The notes under the pieces are model-generated. The model was not told the DNA's origin and did no database searches. It was given only the letters and a program-made list of their open reading frames with translations. The position numbers and the translations under genes are program-made. Of a stretch of DNA of 64,000 nt, positions 36,940 to 45,997 are shown one piece after another. Source of the stretch: Pseudomonas wadenswilerensis. Its GTDB lineage: Bacteria > Pseudomonadota > Gammaproteobacteria > Pseudomonadales > Pseudomonadaceae. The stretch spans positions 310,001 to 374,000 of the forward strand of contig NZ_UIDD01000011.1 of assembly GCF_900497695.1 (NCBI RefSeq), read 5' to 3'. Position 1 is the first letter of the stretch; every line of letters starts with the position of its first letter.

Positions 36940-39006
36940 TTACGCATCCGGCAGGGCCTGGAACGGGGACTCTTTGTCAGTCCGCTCTTTTTTGCCCAGG
37001 GCAGCGATGCCGACCTTGAGGGCGAAGAACAGAATGCTGAAGACCACGAACAGGAACAGGCCGGTCAGGGCCGCGTTGGTGTAGGCGTTGAAGATCACGT
37101 GCTGCATCTGGCCGATGTCCTTGGCCGGGGCCAGCACCTGCCCTGCGTCGAGCGCCACGCTGTACTTGTTGGCCAGGGCCAGGAAGCCGACCGCCGGGTT
37201 CGGGTCGAACAGCTTGATGAAGCCGGCGGTGGTGGTGCAGATCAGCAGCCAGACCGCAGGCACCAGGGTGACCCACATGTAGCGCTGGCGCTTCATCTTG
37301 ATCAGTACCACGGTGCCGAGCATCAGGGCGATACCGGCGAGCATCTGGTTGGAGATGCCGAACAGCGGCCACAAGGTGTTGATGCCGCCCAGTGGATCGA
37401 TCACGCCCTGGTACAGCAGGTAACCCCAGAGCGCCACGCAACCGGCGGTGGCGAGCAGGTTGGCGCCCCACGATTCGGTGCGTTTGAGCGCAGGCACAAA
37501 GCTGCCCAGCAGGTCCTGGAGCATGAAGCGCCCGGCACGGGTACCGGCGTCCACTGCAGTGAGGATGAACAGTGCCTCGAACAGGATCGCGAAGTGATAC
37601 CAGAAGGCCATGGTGTTCTCACCCGGCAGCACCTGGTGGAGGATCTGCGCGATACCCACCGCCAGGGTCGGCGCACCACCGGCACGGGCCAGGATGGTGT
37701 GCTCGCCGATGTCCTTGGCTACCGCCTCAAGGGCATCCGGGGTAATGGCAAAGCCCCAGCTACTGACGGTTTGCGCAACCGAGACAACATCAGAACCGAC
37801 CACTGCGGCCGGGCTGTTCATGGCGAAGTACACGCCTGGTTCGATCACCGAGGCGGCAACCATGGCCATGATCGCCACGAACGACTCCATGAGCATGCCG
37901 CCGTAACCGATGTAACGGGCGTTGACTTCGTTATCCAGCAGTTTGGGCGTGGTCCCCGAGGAGATCAGCGCATGGAAACCCGACACCGCGCCACAGGCGA
38001 TGGTGATGAACAGGAACGGGAACAGGGTGCCCTTCCACACCGGGCCGGTACCGTCGGTGAACTGGGTCAGCGCCGGCATTTTCAGCTCGGGAGCGATGAT
38101 CAGGATACCGATGGCCAGGCCGACGATGGTGCCGATCTTGAGAAAGGTCGACAGGTAGTCACGCGGTGCCAGCACCAGCCACACCGGCAGTACCGCGGCA
38201 ACGAAACCGTAGCCCACCAGCATCCAGGTGATCTGCACGCCAGTGAAGGTGAACGCCGGGCCCCAGACCGGATCGGCGGCAACCTGGCCCCCCAGCCAGA
38301 TCGACAGCAACAGCAGCACCACGCCGATCAGCGAGATCTCGCCGATATGCCCCGGGCGGATGTAGCGCATGTAGATGCCCATGAACATCGCGATCGGGAT
38401 GGTCGCCATCACCGTGAACATGCCCCATGGGCTCTCGGCCAGGGCCTTGACCACGATCAGCGCCAGCACCGCGAGGATGATGATCATGATCAGGAAGCAG
38501 CCGAACAGGGCAATGGTGCCGGGGATCCGGCCCATCTCTTCGCGGACCATGTCGCCCAGCGAGCGGCCGTTGCGGCGGGTGGAGAGGAACAGGATCATGA
38601 AGTCCTGCACCGCACCGGCCAGCACCACCCCGGCAATCAGCCAGAGCGTGCCCGGCAGGTAGCCCATCTGCGCCGCCAGCACAGGACCGACCAGCGGGCC
38701 GGCACCGGCGATCGCGGCGAAGTGGTGACCGAAAAGAATATGTTTGTTGGTCGGCACGTAGTCCAGACCATCGTTGTTAACCACCGCCGGGGTGGCCCGA
38801 CGCGGGTCCAGCTGCATCACCTTGGTGGCGATGAACAGGCTGTAGTAGCGGTAGGCGACCAGGTAGATGGCCACCGAAGCGACGACGATCCACAAGGCGT
38901 TGATGGCCTCACCACGACGCAGGGCGACCACACCCAGCGCACAGGCTCCTATGACTGCCAGCGCCAGCCACGGAATGTGGCGTAGCAGGCTATTATTGTT
39001 GTTCAT
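36940..39006 (-). CDS. cstA: CstA/BtsT-family carbon-starvation transporter
   Basis: A 688-residue integral membrane protein with about 16-18 hydrophobic segments and CstA signatures: GHHFAAIAGAGPLVGPVLAAQMGYLP near residue 95, and FWYHFAILFEALFILTAVDAGTRAGRF in the second half. E. coli relatives transport pyruvate (BtsT) or peptides and pyruvate (CstA) with protons. The ATG at 39006 begins MNNNNSLLRHIPW. It forms a unit with yjiX and probably yjiA. The substrate is inferred. Confidence 0.93.
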   Translation of the reverse strand: MNNNNSLLRHIPWLALAVIGACALGVVALRRGEAINALWIVVASVAIYLVAYRYYSLFIATKVMQLDPRRATPAVVNNDGLDYVPTNKHILFGHHFAAIAGAGPLVGPVLAAQMGYLPGTLWLIAGVVLAGAVQDFMILFLSTRRNGRSLGDMVREEMGRIPGTIALFGCFLIMIIILAVLALIVVKALAESPWGMFTVMATIPIAMFMGIYMRYIRPGHIGEISLIGVVLLLLSIWLGGQVAADPVWGPAFTFTGVQITWMLVGYGFVAAVLPVWLVLAPRDYLSTFLKIGTIVGLAIGILIIAPELKMPALTQFTDGTGPVWKGTLFPFLFITIACGAVSGFHALISSGTTPKLLDNEVNARYIGYGGMLMESFVAIMAMVAASVIEPGVYFAMNSPAAVVGSDVVSVAQTVSSWGFAITPDALEAVAKDIGEHTILARAGGAPTLAVGIAQILHQVLPGENTMAFWYHFAILFEALFILTAVDAGTRAGRFMLQDLLGSFVPALKRTESWGANLLATAGCVALWGYLLYQGVIDPLGGINTLWPLFGISNQMLAGIALMLGTVVLIKMKRQRYMWVTLVPAVWLLICTTTAGFIKLFDPNPAVGFLALANKYSVALDAGQVLAPAKDIGQMQHVIFNAYTNAALTGLFLFVVFSILFFALKVGIAALGKKERTDKESPFQALPDA

Positions 39007-39189
39007 GGTTTGCTTCCAGCTAGTGGATAAAAGACAGCCTTTCGAGTCTAGCGATACTGGCAGGAAAGGCCAGCCCCCACGTTGGTCTAGAGCCCTCCAG
39101 CGCGGGCTGAGCAAATCTGGTTATGCGCCCTTGCGCAGACCTTGGCAAGTGCTGAGCTATAGTCAGGAAGAACCCTGGAGTGTCTGAAC

Positions 39190-39555
39190 ATGAGCGACCA
39201 CCAAGAACGTCGACGTTTCAAACGCATTGCCTTCGACGCGCCCACCGAACTGGTACAGGGCGAACACCGCTGGCAGGTCAGCCTGCTGGACATCTCCCTC
39301 AAGGGCATATTGATCGAATCCCCCGAACCCTGGGATGCCGATCTCGAAGAACTGTTCGATGCAGTGATTCACCTGGGTGAAAACGCGCAGGTAGAGATGC
39401 AGGTGCAACTGCGCCACATCGACGACCGCCAGCTCGGCTTTATCTGCCTGCACATCGACCTGCATTCGCTGGAGCATCTGTGCCGCCTGATCGAGCTTAA
39501 TCTGGCCGATCGCACCGAACTGGAGCGCGAGTTCCACGAACTGATCGAAGTTTAG
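39190..39555 (+). CDS. mapZ: PilZ-domain cyclic-di-GMP receptor (MapZ-like)
   Basis: A 121-residue single-domain PilZ protein. The ligand motifs are intact: RRFKR at residues 8-12 (RxxxR) and DISLKG at 34-39 (D/NxSxxG). It corresponds in size and place to PA4608/MapZ, which binds cyclic-di-GMP and inhibits the chemotaxis methyltransferase CheR1, altering swimming. MorA, encoded 6 kb away, makes or degrades the ligand. Confidence 0.92.
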   Translation: MSDHQERRRFKRIAFDAPTELVQGEHRWQVSLLDISLKGILIESPEPWDADLEELFDAVIHLGENAQVEMQVQLRHIDDRQLGFICLHIDLHSLEHLCRLIELNLADRTELEREFHELIEV

Positions 39556-39738
39556 AAACTCTTAGCTTCCTACCTACCATCACCCAAACACCTTTCTTGT
39601 CCACTTAGACAGCTTTCCAGCCAGTTCCACGGTGCCCTCACGAGGCCCTGTGGCGCTGGCCTGTGGCTGTTGGAACAGAATCTGCATCCAGCCCTGAAGC
39701 CAAACCATCAGTAGGACTGTTCCTACGCCAATCTAAAA

Positions 39739-39752
39739 ATTGTATACAATTG
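39739..39752. promoter_or_regulatory. Palindromic operator candidate upstream of the purine permease
   Basis: AATTGTATACAATT is a perfect 14-bp palindrome 67 bp before the start codon. TTGTATACAA is the kind of site bound by GntR/FadR-type regulators. No regulator gene lies next to it. Confidence 0.55.
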
Positions 39753-39818
39753 TTCTGGCATTCGTGTGTAGGACTTGTCTACAGTAGCGCCACAACAATA
39801 AAACTGAGAACTTGCCCC

Positions 39819-41339
39819 ATGAATACGTCCTCCCCTAGCACGTCTTCAGCCCAGCGTCCCGAAGACGAGAACCTGGGCCTTGGCGCCAACCTGGCTTATG
39901 GCCTGCAGCATGTTCTGACCATGTACGGCGGTATCGTCGCCGTGCCGCTGATCCTCGGCCAGGCGGCCGGCCTGGGCCCTGCCGACATCGGCCTGCTGAT
40001 CGCCGCATCGCTGTTTGCCGGCGGCCTCGCCACCCTGCTGCAAACCCTCGGACTGCCGTGGTTCGGTTGCCAGTTGCCGCTGGTGCAGGGCGTGTCGTTC
40101 GCCGGTGTGGCGACCATGGGGGCGATCCTCAGCAGTGAAGGCGGTGGAGGCTTGCCCGGGGTACTGGGCGCAGTCATGGCGGCCTCTCTGATCGGTTTTC
40201 TGATTACCCCGGTGTTCTCGCGGATCACCAAGTTCTTCCCGCCGCTGGTGACCGGTATCGTCATCACCACCATCGGCCTGACCCTGATGCCAGTGGCCGC
40301 ACGCTGGGTCATGGGTGGCAACAGCAAGGCCCCGGATTTCGGCAGCATGGCCAACATCGGCCTGGCCGGGCTGACCTTCGTCATCGTCCTGGTGCTAAGC
40401 AAGCTGGGCAGCGCGACCATCTCGCGGCTGTCGATCCTGCTGGCCATGGTCATCGGCACCCTGATTGCCTGGTCGCTGGGCATGGCTGACTTCAGCAAGG
40501 TCCTCGACGGCCCGCTGGTGGCGATGCCGACGCCGTTCCACTTCGGCATGCCGACCTTCCACATCGCCGCCATCCTGTCGATGTGCATCGTGATCATGGT
40601 GACCCTGGTGGAAACTTCGGCGGACATCCTCGCCGTTGGCGAGATCATCGACACCAAGGTCGATTCCAAACGCCTGGGCAATGGCCTGCGTGCCGACATG
40701 GCGTCGAGCATCCTGGCCCCCATCTTCGGCTCCTTCACCCAGAGCGCCTTCGCCCAGAACGTCGGCCTGGTAGCCGTGACCGGGGTCAAGAGCCGCTATG
40801 TGGTCGCCACCGGCGGGGTGATCCTGGTGGTGCTCGGCCTGCTGCCGATCATGGGCCGGGTCATTGCCGCGGTGCCGACTTCGGTACTCGGTGGCGCCGG
40901 CATCGTGCTGTTCGGCACCGTTGCCGCCAGCGGTATCCGCACCCTGTCCAAAGTCAGCTACAAGAACAACGTCAACCTGATCATCGTCGCCGCTTCCCTG
41001 GGCTTCGGCATGATCCCGATCGCTGCGCCAAACTTCTACGCGCAGTTCCCCAACTGGTTCGAGACCATCTTCCACTCCGGCATCAGCTCGGCGGCGATCA
41101 TGGCGATCGTGCTCAACCTGGTGTTCAACCACTTCACCACCGGCAACTCCGACCAGCAGTCGGTATTCGCTGCCGCCTACGAACGCACCATCCACTACTC
41201 GGACATTTCCGCGCTGCGTGATGGCGACTACTTCGAAGACGGCAAGCTGTTCAACGCCGAGGGCATAGAAGTGCCGGTGATGAGCGAGGGCGAGCATGGA
41301 GAGCCGCCGGCGCGACGAGAGGCGGTTTCGGAACACTGA
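39819..41339 (+). CDS. NCS2 family purine permease (xanthine/urate type)
   Basis: A 506-residue membrane protein with about 14 helices. NLAYGLQHVLTMYGGIVAVPLILG and LVQGVSFAGVATM in the N-terminal half and the family signature QNVGLVAVTGVKSRYVV near residue 320 identify the NAT/NCS2 group, which imports xanthine, urate or uracil with protons. An acidic C-terminal tail follows. ATG 39819 starts the real protein; the upstream open frame is AT-rich and lies in the promoter region. Exact substrate is not decided by sequence. Confidence 0.92.
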   Translation: MNTSSPSTSSAQRPEDENLGLGANLAYGLQHVLTMYGGIVAVPLILGQAAGLGPADIGLLIAASLFAGGLATLLQTLGLPWFGCQLPLVQGVSFAGVATMGAILSSEGGGGLPGVLGAVMAASLIGFLITPVFSRITKFFPPLVTGIVITTIGLTLMPVAARWVMGGNSKAPDFGSMANIGLAGLTFVIVLVLSKLGSATISRLSILLAMVIGTLIAWSLGMADFSKVLDGPLVAMPTPFHFGMPTFHIAAILSMCIVIMVTLVETSADILAVGEIIDTKVDSKRLGNGLRADMASSILAPIFGSFTQSAFAQNVGLVAVTGVKSRYVVATGGVILVVLGLLPIMGRVIAAVPTSVLGGAGIVLFGTVAASGIRTLSKVSYKNNVNLIIVAASLGFGMIPIAAPNFYAQFPNWFETIFHSGISSAAIMAIVLNLVFNHFTTGNSDQQSVFAAAYERTIHYSDISALRDGDYFEDGKLFNAEGIEVPVMSEGEHGEPPARREAVSEH

Positions 41340-41361
41340 ATGAGTTAGCGGTTGAATCTTC

Positions 41362-41392
41362 GGGGCCGGTGCACATGCACCGGCCTTTTTGT
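41362..41392 (+). terminator. Terminator after the purine permease
   Basis: A 22-base perfect palindrome (GGCCGGTGCAC/GTGCACCGGCC as inverted halves, centre around 41374) followed by TTTTTG on the plus strand. Confidence 0.85.
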
Positions 41393-41393
41393 T

Positions 41394-42728
41394 TCAGCGC
41401 GAAGCAAAGTAGCCATTGAGCTGCTGCAAATCCTGCGGCTCCAGCACCCCGGCCAGATAACGCAACTGCAACCAGGCGCGCAGGTAGTCGTAGCGCGCCT
41501 GGGCCAGGTCGCGGCGGGCACTGTAGAGCTGCTGTTCGGCATCGAGCACGTCGAGGTTGACCCGTTCGCCACCGGCAACGCTTTTGCGCGTGGCGGCAAT
41601 CAAGCCACGGGCTGACTCCACTGCCAGTTCATAGGCACGGATCTTCGCCGTACTGCTGGCGCAGAGGTTGAACTGCTTGCGCAATTGATTGACGGTATCG
41701 GCAATCTGCCCATCCAGGCTGAAGCGCGCACTGTCACGCTCGGCAGCCGCCTGGCGGGTGGACGCCGACACCCCGCCGCCGGCGAACAGCGGCAGGCTGA
41801 TCTGGATGCCGATGCTGTCGGTGTCATAGCGCTGGTCGTAGCTGCTTTCGGAACTGGAGCTGGATTTGCCGGTGCTGGCATAGGCGCTCAGGGTCGGCAG
41901 GTGGCCGGCGCGCTGACGCTCGACGGCATAGTCGGCGGCTACCAGGGCGTGACGCTGGGATGCCAGCTCGGCGTTGTGGCTCACTGCCAGGTCGCGCCAG
42001 CTCTCGAAACGTAGCGGTTGCAAGGGTTGCACGCGAAAGTGGCCGCTCAGCGGTGCCAGGTCCTCGACCTCCAGCGGCTCACCAATGATTGCCTGCAAGG
42101 CGCGCAGGGCCGCATCGAGGTTGTCGCTGGCCTCGATTTCCTGGGCCTGGGCCAGCTCATAGCGCGCCTGGGTTTCCAGCAGGTCGGTACGGGTACCCTC
42201 GCCGCCCTTGAGCAAGCGCCGGTTCAATTGCAGTTGCTCGGCATAGGCACGGCGCTGGGCCTGGGCCAGGGCGATCTGCTCGTTGGCGAACAGCGCTTCG
42301 CTGTAGGCGCCGAACACCCGCACCGCCAGCTCCTGGCTGCGGCTACGAAAGCGCTCGTCCGCCAGCAACGCCTTGGCCACACCCTGGCGGTACTCGGCCC
42401 AGGCGCCGTAGTCGAACAGCGGCTGTTGCAAGGTCAGTGTCGAGGAGTAGCTGCGATAGTCACGCTGGCTGGTGACGTTGCCGCGGGCGTTGGTCTGGGT
42501 CACTTCGGAATCGTTGCGGGCATTGTTGTAGCGGTAGGACAGGTTCGGCAGCAACGCTGCCCGGCCGATGGCGCGGCTCTCAAGGCCGGCATCGCGCTCG
42601 GCGATGGCGGCATGGAAGGTCGGGTCGTTGCGCAGGGCCAGGGCATAGGCATCACCAAGGTCCACCGCAGCGGCCGACAGGCTGGTGCCCAGCAACAGCA
42701 GGCAGGACAACACACGCATCGACATCAT
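41394..42728 (-). CDS. hasF: HasF, TolC-family outer-membrane factor
   Basis: A 444-residue TolC-family protein with signal peptide (MRVLSCLLLLGTSLSAAA) and two repeated helical OEP domains, each starting with AYALALRNDPTFHAA-like and LAVSHNAELASQRHALV-like segments. It forms the trimeric outer-membrane duct of the type I exporter. Its start overlaps hasE by 4 bp (ATGA). It is last gene of the has operon, convergent with the permease. Confidence 0.92.
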   Translation of the reverse strand: MMSMRVLSCLLLLGTSLSAAAVDLGDAYALALRNDPTFHAAIAERDAGLESRAIGRAALLPNLSYRYNNARNDSEVTQTNARGNVTSQRDYRSYSSTLTLQQPLFDYGAWAEYRQGVAKALLADERFRSRSQELAVRVFGAYSEALFANEQIALAQAQRRAYAEQLQLNRRLLKGGEGTRTDLLETQARYELAQAQEIEASDNLDAALRALQAIIGEPLEVEDLAPLSGHFRVQPLQPLRFESWRDLAVSHNAELASQRHALVAADYAVERQRAGHLPTLSAYASTGKSSSSSESSYDQRYDTDSIGIQISLPLFAGGGVSASTRQAAAERDSARFSLDGQIADTVNQLRKQFNLCASSTAKIRAYELAVESARGLIAATRKSVAGGERVNLDVLDAEQQLYSARRDLAQARYDYLRAWLQLRYLAGVLEPQDLQQLNGYFASR

Positions 42729-44059
42729 TCCTCCGCCAGGGCGACATGCACCCGGTCGGTCAACGGCTTGAACAGGTAGTTGAGCATCGAGCGCTCGCCA
42801 GTACGCACGAAGGCTTCCACCGGCATGCCCGGGCGGATGTCCTGGCCGGCCAGTTGCTGCAAGCCGGCGTCACTGACCTTGGCGCGTACCTGGTAGTAGG
42901 GCTGCTGGGTTTTCTCATCGACCAGACGGTCGGCCGAGACCAGGGTCAGCTCGCCTTCGACCCGTGGGGTTTTGCTTTGGTTGAAGGCGACAAACATGAT
43001 TTCTACCGGCAGGCCCGGGTGCAGGCGGTCGACAAGCTCCACCGGAGCACGCGCATCGATCAGCAAGGACGCATCGCTGGGGACGATCTCCATCAGTTGC
43101 TGACCGCGGGCGATCACTCCGCCATTGGTGAACACGCTCAGGCCCACCACGGTGCCGCTGGCCGGTGCGCGCAGTTGGGCGTTGGCCAGTTCGAAGGCGG
43201 CGCTGCGCAGGCGATTGCCGAGGTCTTCGGCGCTGGATTGCATGTCGCTCAACTGCTGGCCGACTTCACGTTGGTACTCTTGCTGACGCTGGGCCATGCG
43301 CAGTTTCAGCTCCAGAACCTGACGGCGGGTGCGGCCGATATTGCCCAGGTCTTCCGAGATCGCCCCGTTGATCTGCGCGTACAGGCGTTCGCTGTCGAGC
43401 AAGCGGTTGCGCGGGATGTAACCGTCGCGGGCCAGTTCACGCAGGCCCTGCAGTTGCTCATCGAGCGCGGCGCGTTGCTCCTGCTTGTGGCTCATCGAGC
43501 CCTGCACGCCGGCCAGCATGGCCTCGGCACCGGCGATGTTTTCGCGCAGGCCGGCCAGTTCCATGTCCAGTGACTGACGCCGGCTGCTACGCAACTGACG
43601 CTGCAGTTCCAGGGCGGTGGTTACCCAGGGCTCGCTGGCCAGTGCCTGCAACTCGGCCGGGAAAGTGATGCTTGCCAAGCCGTCACGCTCAGCTTGCAGG
43701 CGCGCCTCGCTGGCCCGGGCGTTGACGTATTGCACCCGCAACGAATCATGCTGGGCCTGGGCCTGGGTGGCGTCCATCTGCACCAGCACCTGCCCGGCAC
43801 TGACGCTGTCGCCGTCGCGTACCAGCAGGCGCTCGATGGTGCCGCCGGTGGGATGCTGCACAGCCTGGCGACTGCCGGCGACTACCACGTTGCCTGACAC
43901 CGGCACGCCCTTGTCCAGCGGTGCCAAGGCGGCCCAGAGGATGAAACCGCCAAAGCCGCCGATCACCAGCCAGCGGCCCAAACGGCTGTGGCGGCGGGCA
44001 TCGAGGGTCAGCAGGTTGTCGGGAATGGCGTGAGCGTGAAGCGACTGGGGGGCGGTCAT
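42725..44059 (-). CDS. hasE: HasE, HlyD-family membrane-fusion protein
   Basis: A 444-residue protein with one N-terminal transmembrane helix (about 28-48, LGRWLVIGGFGGFILWAAL), a biotinyl-lipoyl-like GTIERLLVRDGDSVSAGQVLVQMD segment, long coiled-coil hairpin (about 150-290) and the HlyD-family C-terminal barrel (ALIDARAPVELVDRLHPGLPVEI region). It is the periplasmic adaptor between HasD and HasF. It is 2 bp from hasD and overlaps hasF, so the three are translationally coupled. Confidence 0.93.
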   Translation of the reverse strand: MTAPQSLHAHAIPDNLLTLDARRHSRLGRWLVIGGFGGFILWAALAPLDKGVPVSGNVVVAGSRQAVQHPTGGTIERLLVRDGDSVSAGQVLVQMDATQAQAQHDSLRVQYVNARASEARLQAERDGLASITFPAELQALASEPWVTTALELQRQLRSSRRQSLDMELAGLRENIAGAEAMLAGVQGSMSHKQEQRAALDEQLQGLRELARDGYIPRNRLLDSERLYAQINGAISEDLGNIGRTRRQVLELKLRMAQRQQEYQREVGQQLSDMQSSAEDLGNRLRSAAFELANAQLRAPASGTVVGLSVFTNGGVIARGQQLMEIVPSDASLLIDARAPVELVDRLHPGLPVEIMFVAFNQSKTPRVEGELTLVSADRLVDEKTQQPYYQVRAKVSDAGLQQLAGQDIRPGMPVEAFVRTGERSMLNYLFKPLTDRVHVALAEE

Positions 44060-44061
44060 GA

Positions 44062-45837
44062 TCAGGATCTCGGGGTGCCGTAGCTCATGCTGACGCTGGC
44101 CGCGCTGCGCAGCGCCGAAGTAGGAGTAGGAGTGGGGATGCCGGCCGGCTTGTGGCTGCGCTGCAGGTCCTGCAACACCCGCGCGGTCGGGCCAAAGGCC
44201 TGCATTTGACCGTTCTGCAGCACCAGCAACTTGTCTACCGCCGCCAGCAGGCTGGATTTGTGGGTGATCAGGATCAGCGTGCGCTGCTGCGCCTTGACCT
44301 GTTTGATCGCCTCCAGCAAGGCGCGCTCGCCGAAGTCATCGAGGTTGGAGTTGGGTTCATCGAGCACGATCAGCGCCGGCAGGCCGTACAAGGCCCGGGC
44401 CAGGCCGATGCGCTGGCGCTGGCCACCGGAGAGCCCCGCCCCGCCTTCGCCGAGCTGGGTGTCATAGCCGTTGGGCAGTTTCAGGATCAGCTCGTGCACA
44501 CCGGCTAACCGCGCGGCGGCCACTACCAGCGACGAATCGACCTCACCCAGCCGGGCGATGTTCTCGGCAATGCTGCCAGCGAACAGTTGTACGTCCTGGG
44601 GCAGGTAACCGATGTGAGCGCCGAGCAGGCCCTTGTCCCATTGCTGCAGCTCGGCGCCATCCAGGCGCACCTTGCCGGCTGCAGGTGTGGCGACGCCGAC
44701 CAGCAAGCGTGCCAGGGTCGACTTGCCGGAGCCGGACGCACCAATGATGCCAAGGCTGTCGCCGGCCGCCAGCTCGAAGCCAAGGTTGACCAGGCACGGC
44801 TTGCGCGTGCCCGGTTGCACCGCACTCAACTGCTCCACCAGCAAGTGCCCGAGCGGCGTCGGCAGTGGCATGCCGGCCGCGCGCGGCGGCTGCTCGCTGA
44901 GCAGGGTGTGCAACCGCTCATAGGCCTGGCGTGCCGAACCCCATTGACGCCACACGGCAATCAGCTGGTCGATCGGCGCCAGCACCCGGGCCATGAGAAT
45001 GGAGCCGGCGATCATCATCCCCGGGGTAATCAGTTGCTCGATCGCCAGCCATGCGCCCAGGCCCAGTACCAGCGATTGCAGGGCCAGGCGCAGGCCCTTG
45101 GACACTGCGCTGATCGCTGCCGTGCGTTCGCTGCCGAGGTTCTGGCGCAGGAGAAAACCGTGGTGCAACCTGGCCCAGCGCTGACGCACCGCCGCCAGCA
45201 TGCCCATCGCCTCCATGACTTCGGCATTACGCAGGTTGGCGCCAGCCTGCTGTCCGGCCTGCTGCGACAGCTGCCCGGCTTCGGCGAACGGCGCCTGGGT
45301 CAGGCGCTCGTTGATCCAGGCGAGGATCGTCAACAACACGGCGCCAACCAGCGCCATCAACCCCAGCCAGGGGCTGAACAGGAACATCACCAGCAGGTAC
45401 ACCGGGAACCACGGCGCATCGAAAAAGGCGAACAGCGCCTGGCCGGTGGCGAACTGGCGCAAGGTGGTCAGGTCGCTGAGCACCTGGGTCGCCGCGCCCT
45501 TGTGGCCGGCCAGGCTGGCATGATAGGCGGCCTCGAACACACGCGGGTTGAGGCGCATGTCCATCTGCGTGCCGAGGCGGATCACCACCAGGCTGCGCAC
45601 CCATTCCAGCAGGCCCATGAAGGCGAACAGGCCGAGGACCATCAGGCTGAGCATCAGCAGGGTCATCTCGTTGCCCGAAGACAGCACCCGGTCATAGACC
45701 TGCAGCATGTACAGCGCCGGCGCCAGCATCAGCAGGTTGATCACCGCAGTGAACAAGCCAATGTTGGCAAAGCCGGCGCGGCAGGCCTTGAGCGCCTGCA
45801 ACACCTCGTTCGCAGGGCGGGAGCGGGTTGCTTTCAT
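44062..45837 (-). CDS. hasD: HasD, type I secretion ABC transporter
   Basis: A 591-residue half-transporter: membrane domain with about six helices (residues 20-300) and ABC domain (about 340-570) with Walker A GASGSGKST, signature LSGGQRQRIGLARAL, Walker B LIVLDEPNSNLDD and H-loop ITHKS. There is no C39 peptidase domain, as in PrtD/HasD/AprD exporters that recognise a C-terminal signal. It starts at ATG 45837 (MKATRSRPANEVLQ) behind GAGG. HasA, encoded upstream, is the expected substrate. Confidence 0.95.
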   Translation of the reverse strand: MKATRSRPANEVLQALKACRAGFANIGLFTAVINLLMLAPALYMLQVYDRVLSSGNEMTLLMLSLMVLGLFAFMGLLEWVRSLVVIRLGTQMDMRLNPRVFEAAYHASLAGHKGAATQVLSDLTTLRQFATGQALFAFFDAPWFPVYLLVMFLFSPWLGLMALVGAVLLTILAWINERLTQAPFAEAGQLSQQAGQQAGANLRNAEVMEAMGMLAAVRQRWARLHHGFLLRQNLGSERTAAISAVSKGLRLALQSLVLGLGAWLAIEQLITPGMMIAGSILMARVLAPIDQLIAVWRQWGSARQAYERLHTLLSEQPPRAAGMPLPTPLGHLLVEQLSAVQPGTRKPCLVNLGFELAAGDSLGIIGASGSGKSTLARLLVGVATPAAGKVRLDGAELQQWDKGLLGAHIGYLPQDVQLFAGSIAENIARLGEVDSSLVVAAARLAGVHELILKLPNGYDTQLGEGGAGLSGGQRQRIGLARALYGLPALIVLDEPNSNLDDFGERALLEAIKQVKAQQRTLILITHKSSLLAAVDKLLVLQNGQMQAFGPTARVLQDLQRSHKPAGIPTPTPTSALRSAASVSMSYGTPRS

Positions 45838-45952
45838 GAAGGACCTCAACAGGGCAAGCCCACGGGCGATTGACCTCGCCGGCGCAGGCTCGCAGAATTC
45901 GCACCACCGCAGCCTGGGCCCGGCAAAGACGCAGGCGGCGGGGTAAGCAAGC

Positions 45953-45989
45953 AGCGAATGGAGGAGTGATCTTCCATTCGCTTTTTTTT
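45953..45989. terminator. Hairpin between hasA and hasD with T run on the opposite strand
   Basis: A perfect 10-bp stem (AGCGAATGGA at 45953-45962 and TCCATTCGCT at 45973-45982) is followed by eight T on the plus strand. On the has-coding minus strand the run of A precedes the hairpin and no T follows. Partial attenuation or 3'-end protection of hasA mRNA is more likely than full termination. Confidence 0.7.
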
Positions 45990-45997
45990 GCCTGGGG

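Noticed and set aside
36658..38985. 775-codon plus-strand frame opposite cstA
   Set aside because: His/Asp/Gln-rich low-complexity product typical of antisense to membrane proteins; cstA and yjiX on the minus strand are clear.
44587..45873. 428-codon plus-strand frame opposite hasD
   Set aside because: Opposes the ABC-transporter motifs of hasD; composition is Gln/Ala/His-rich with no domain.
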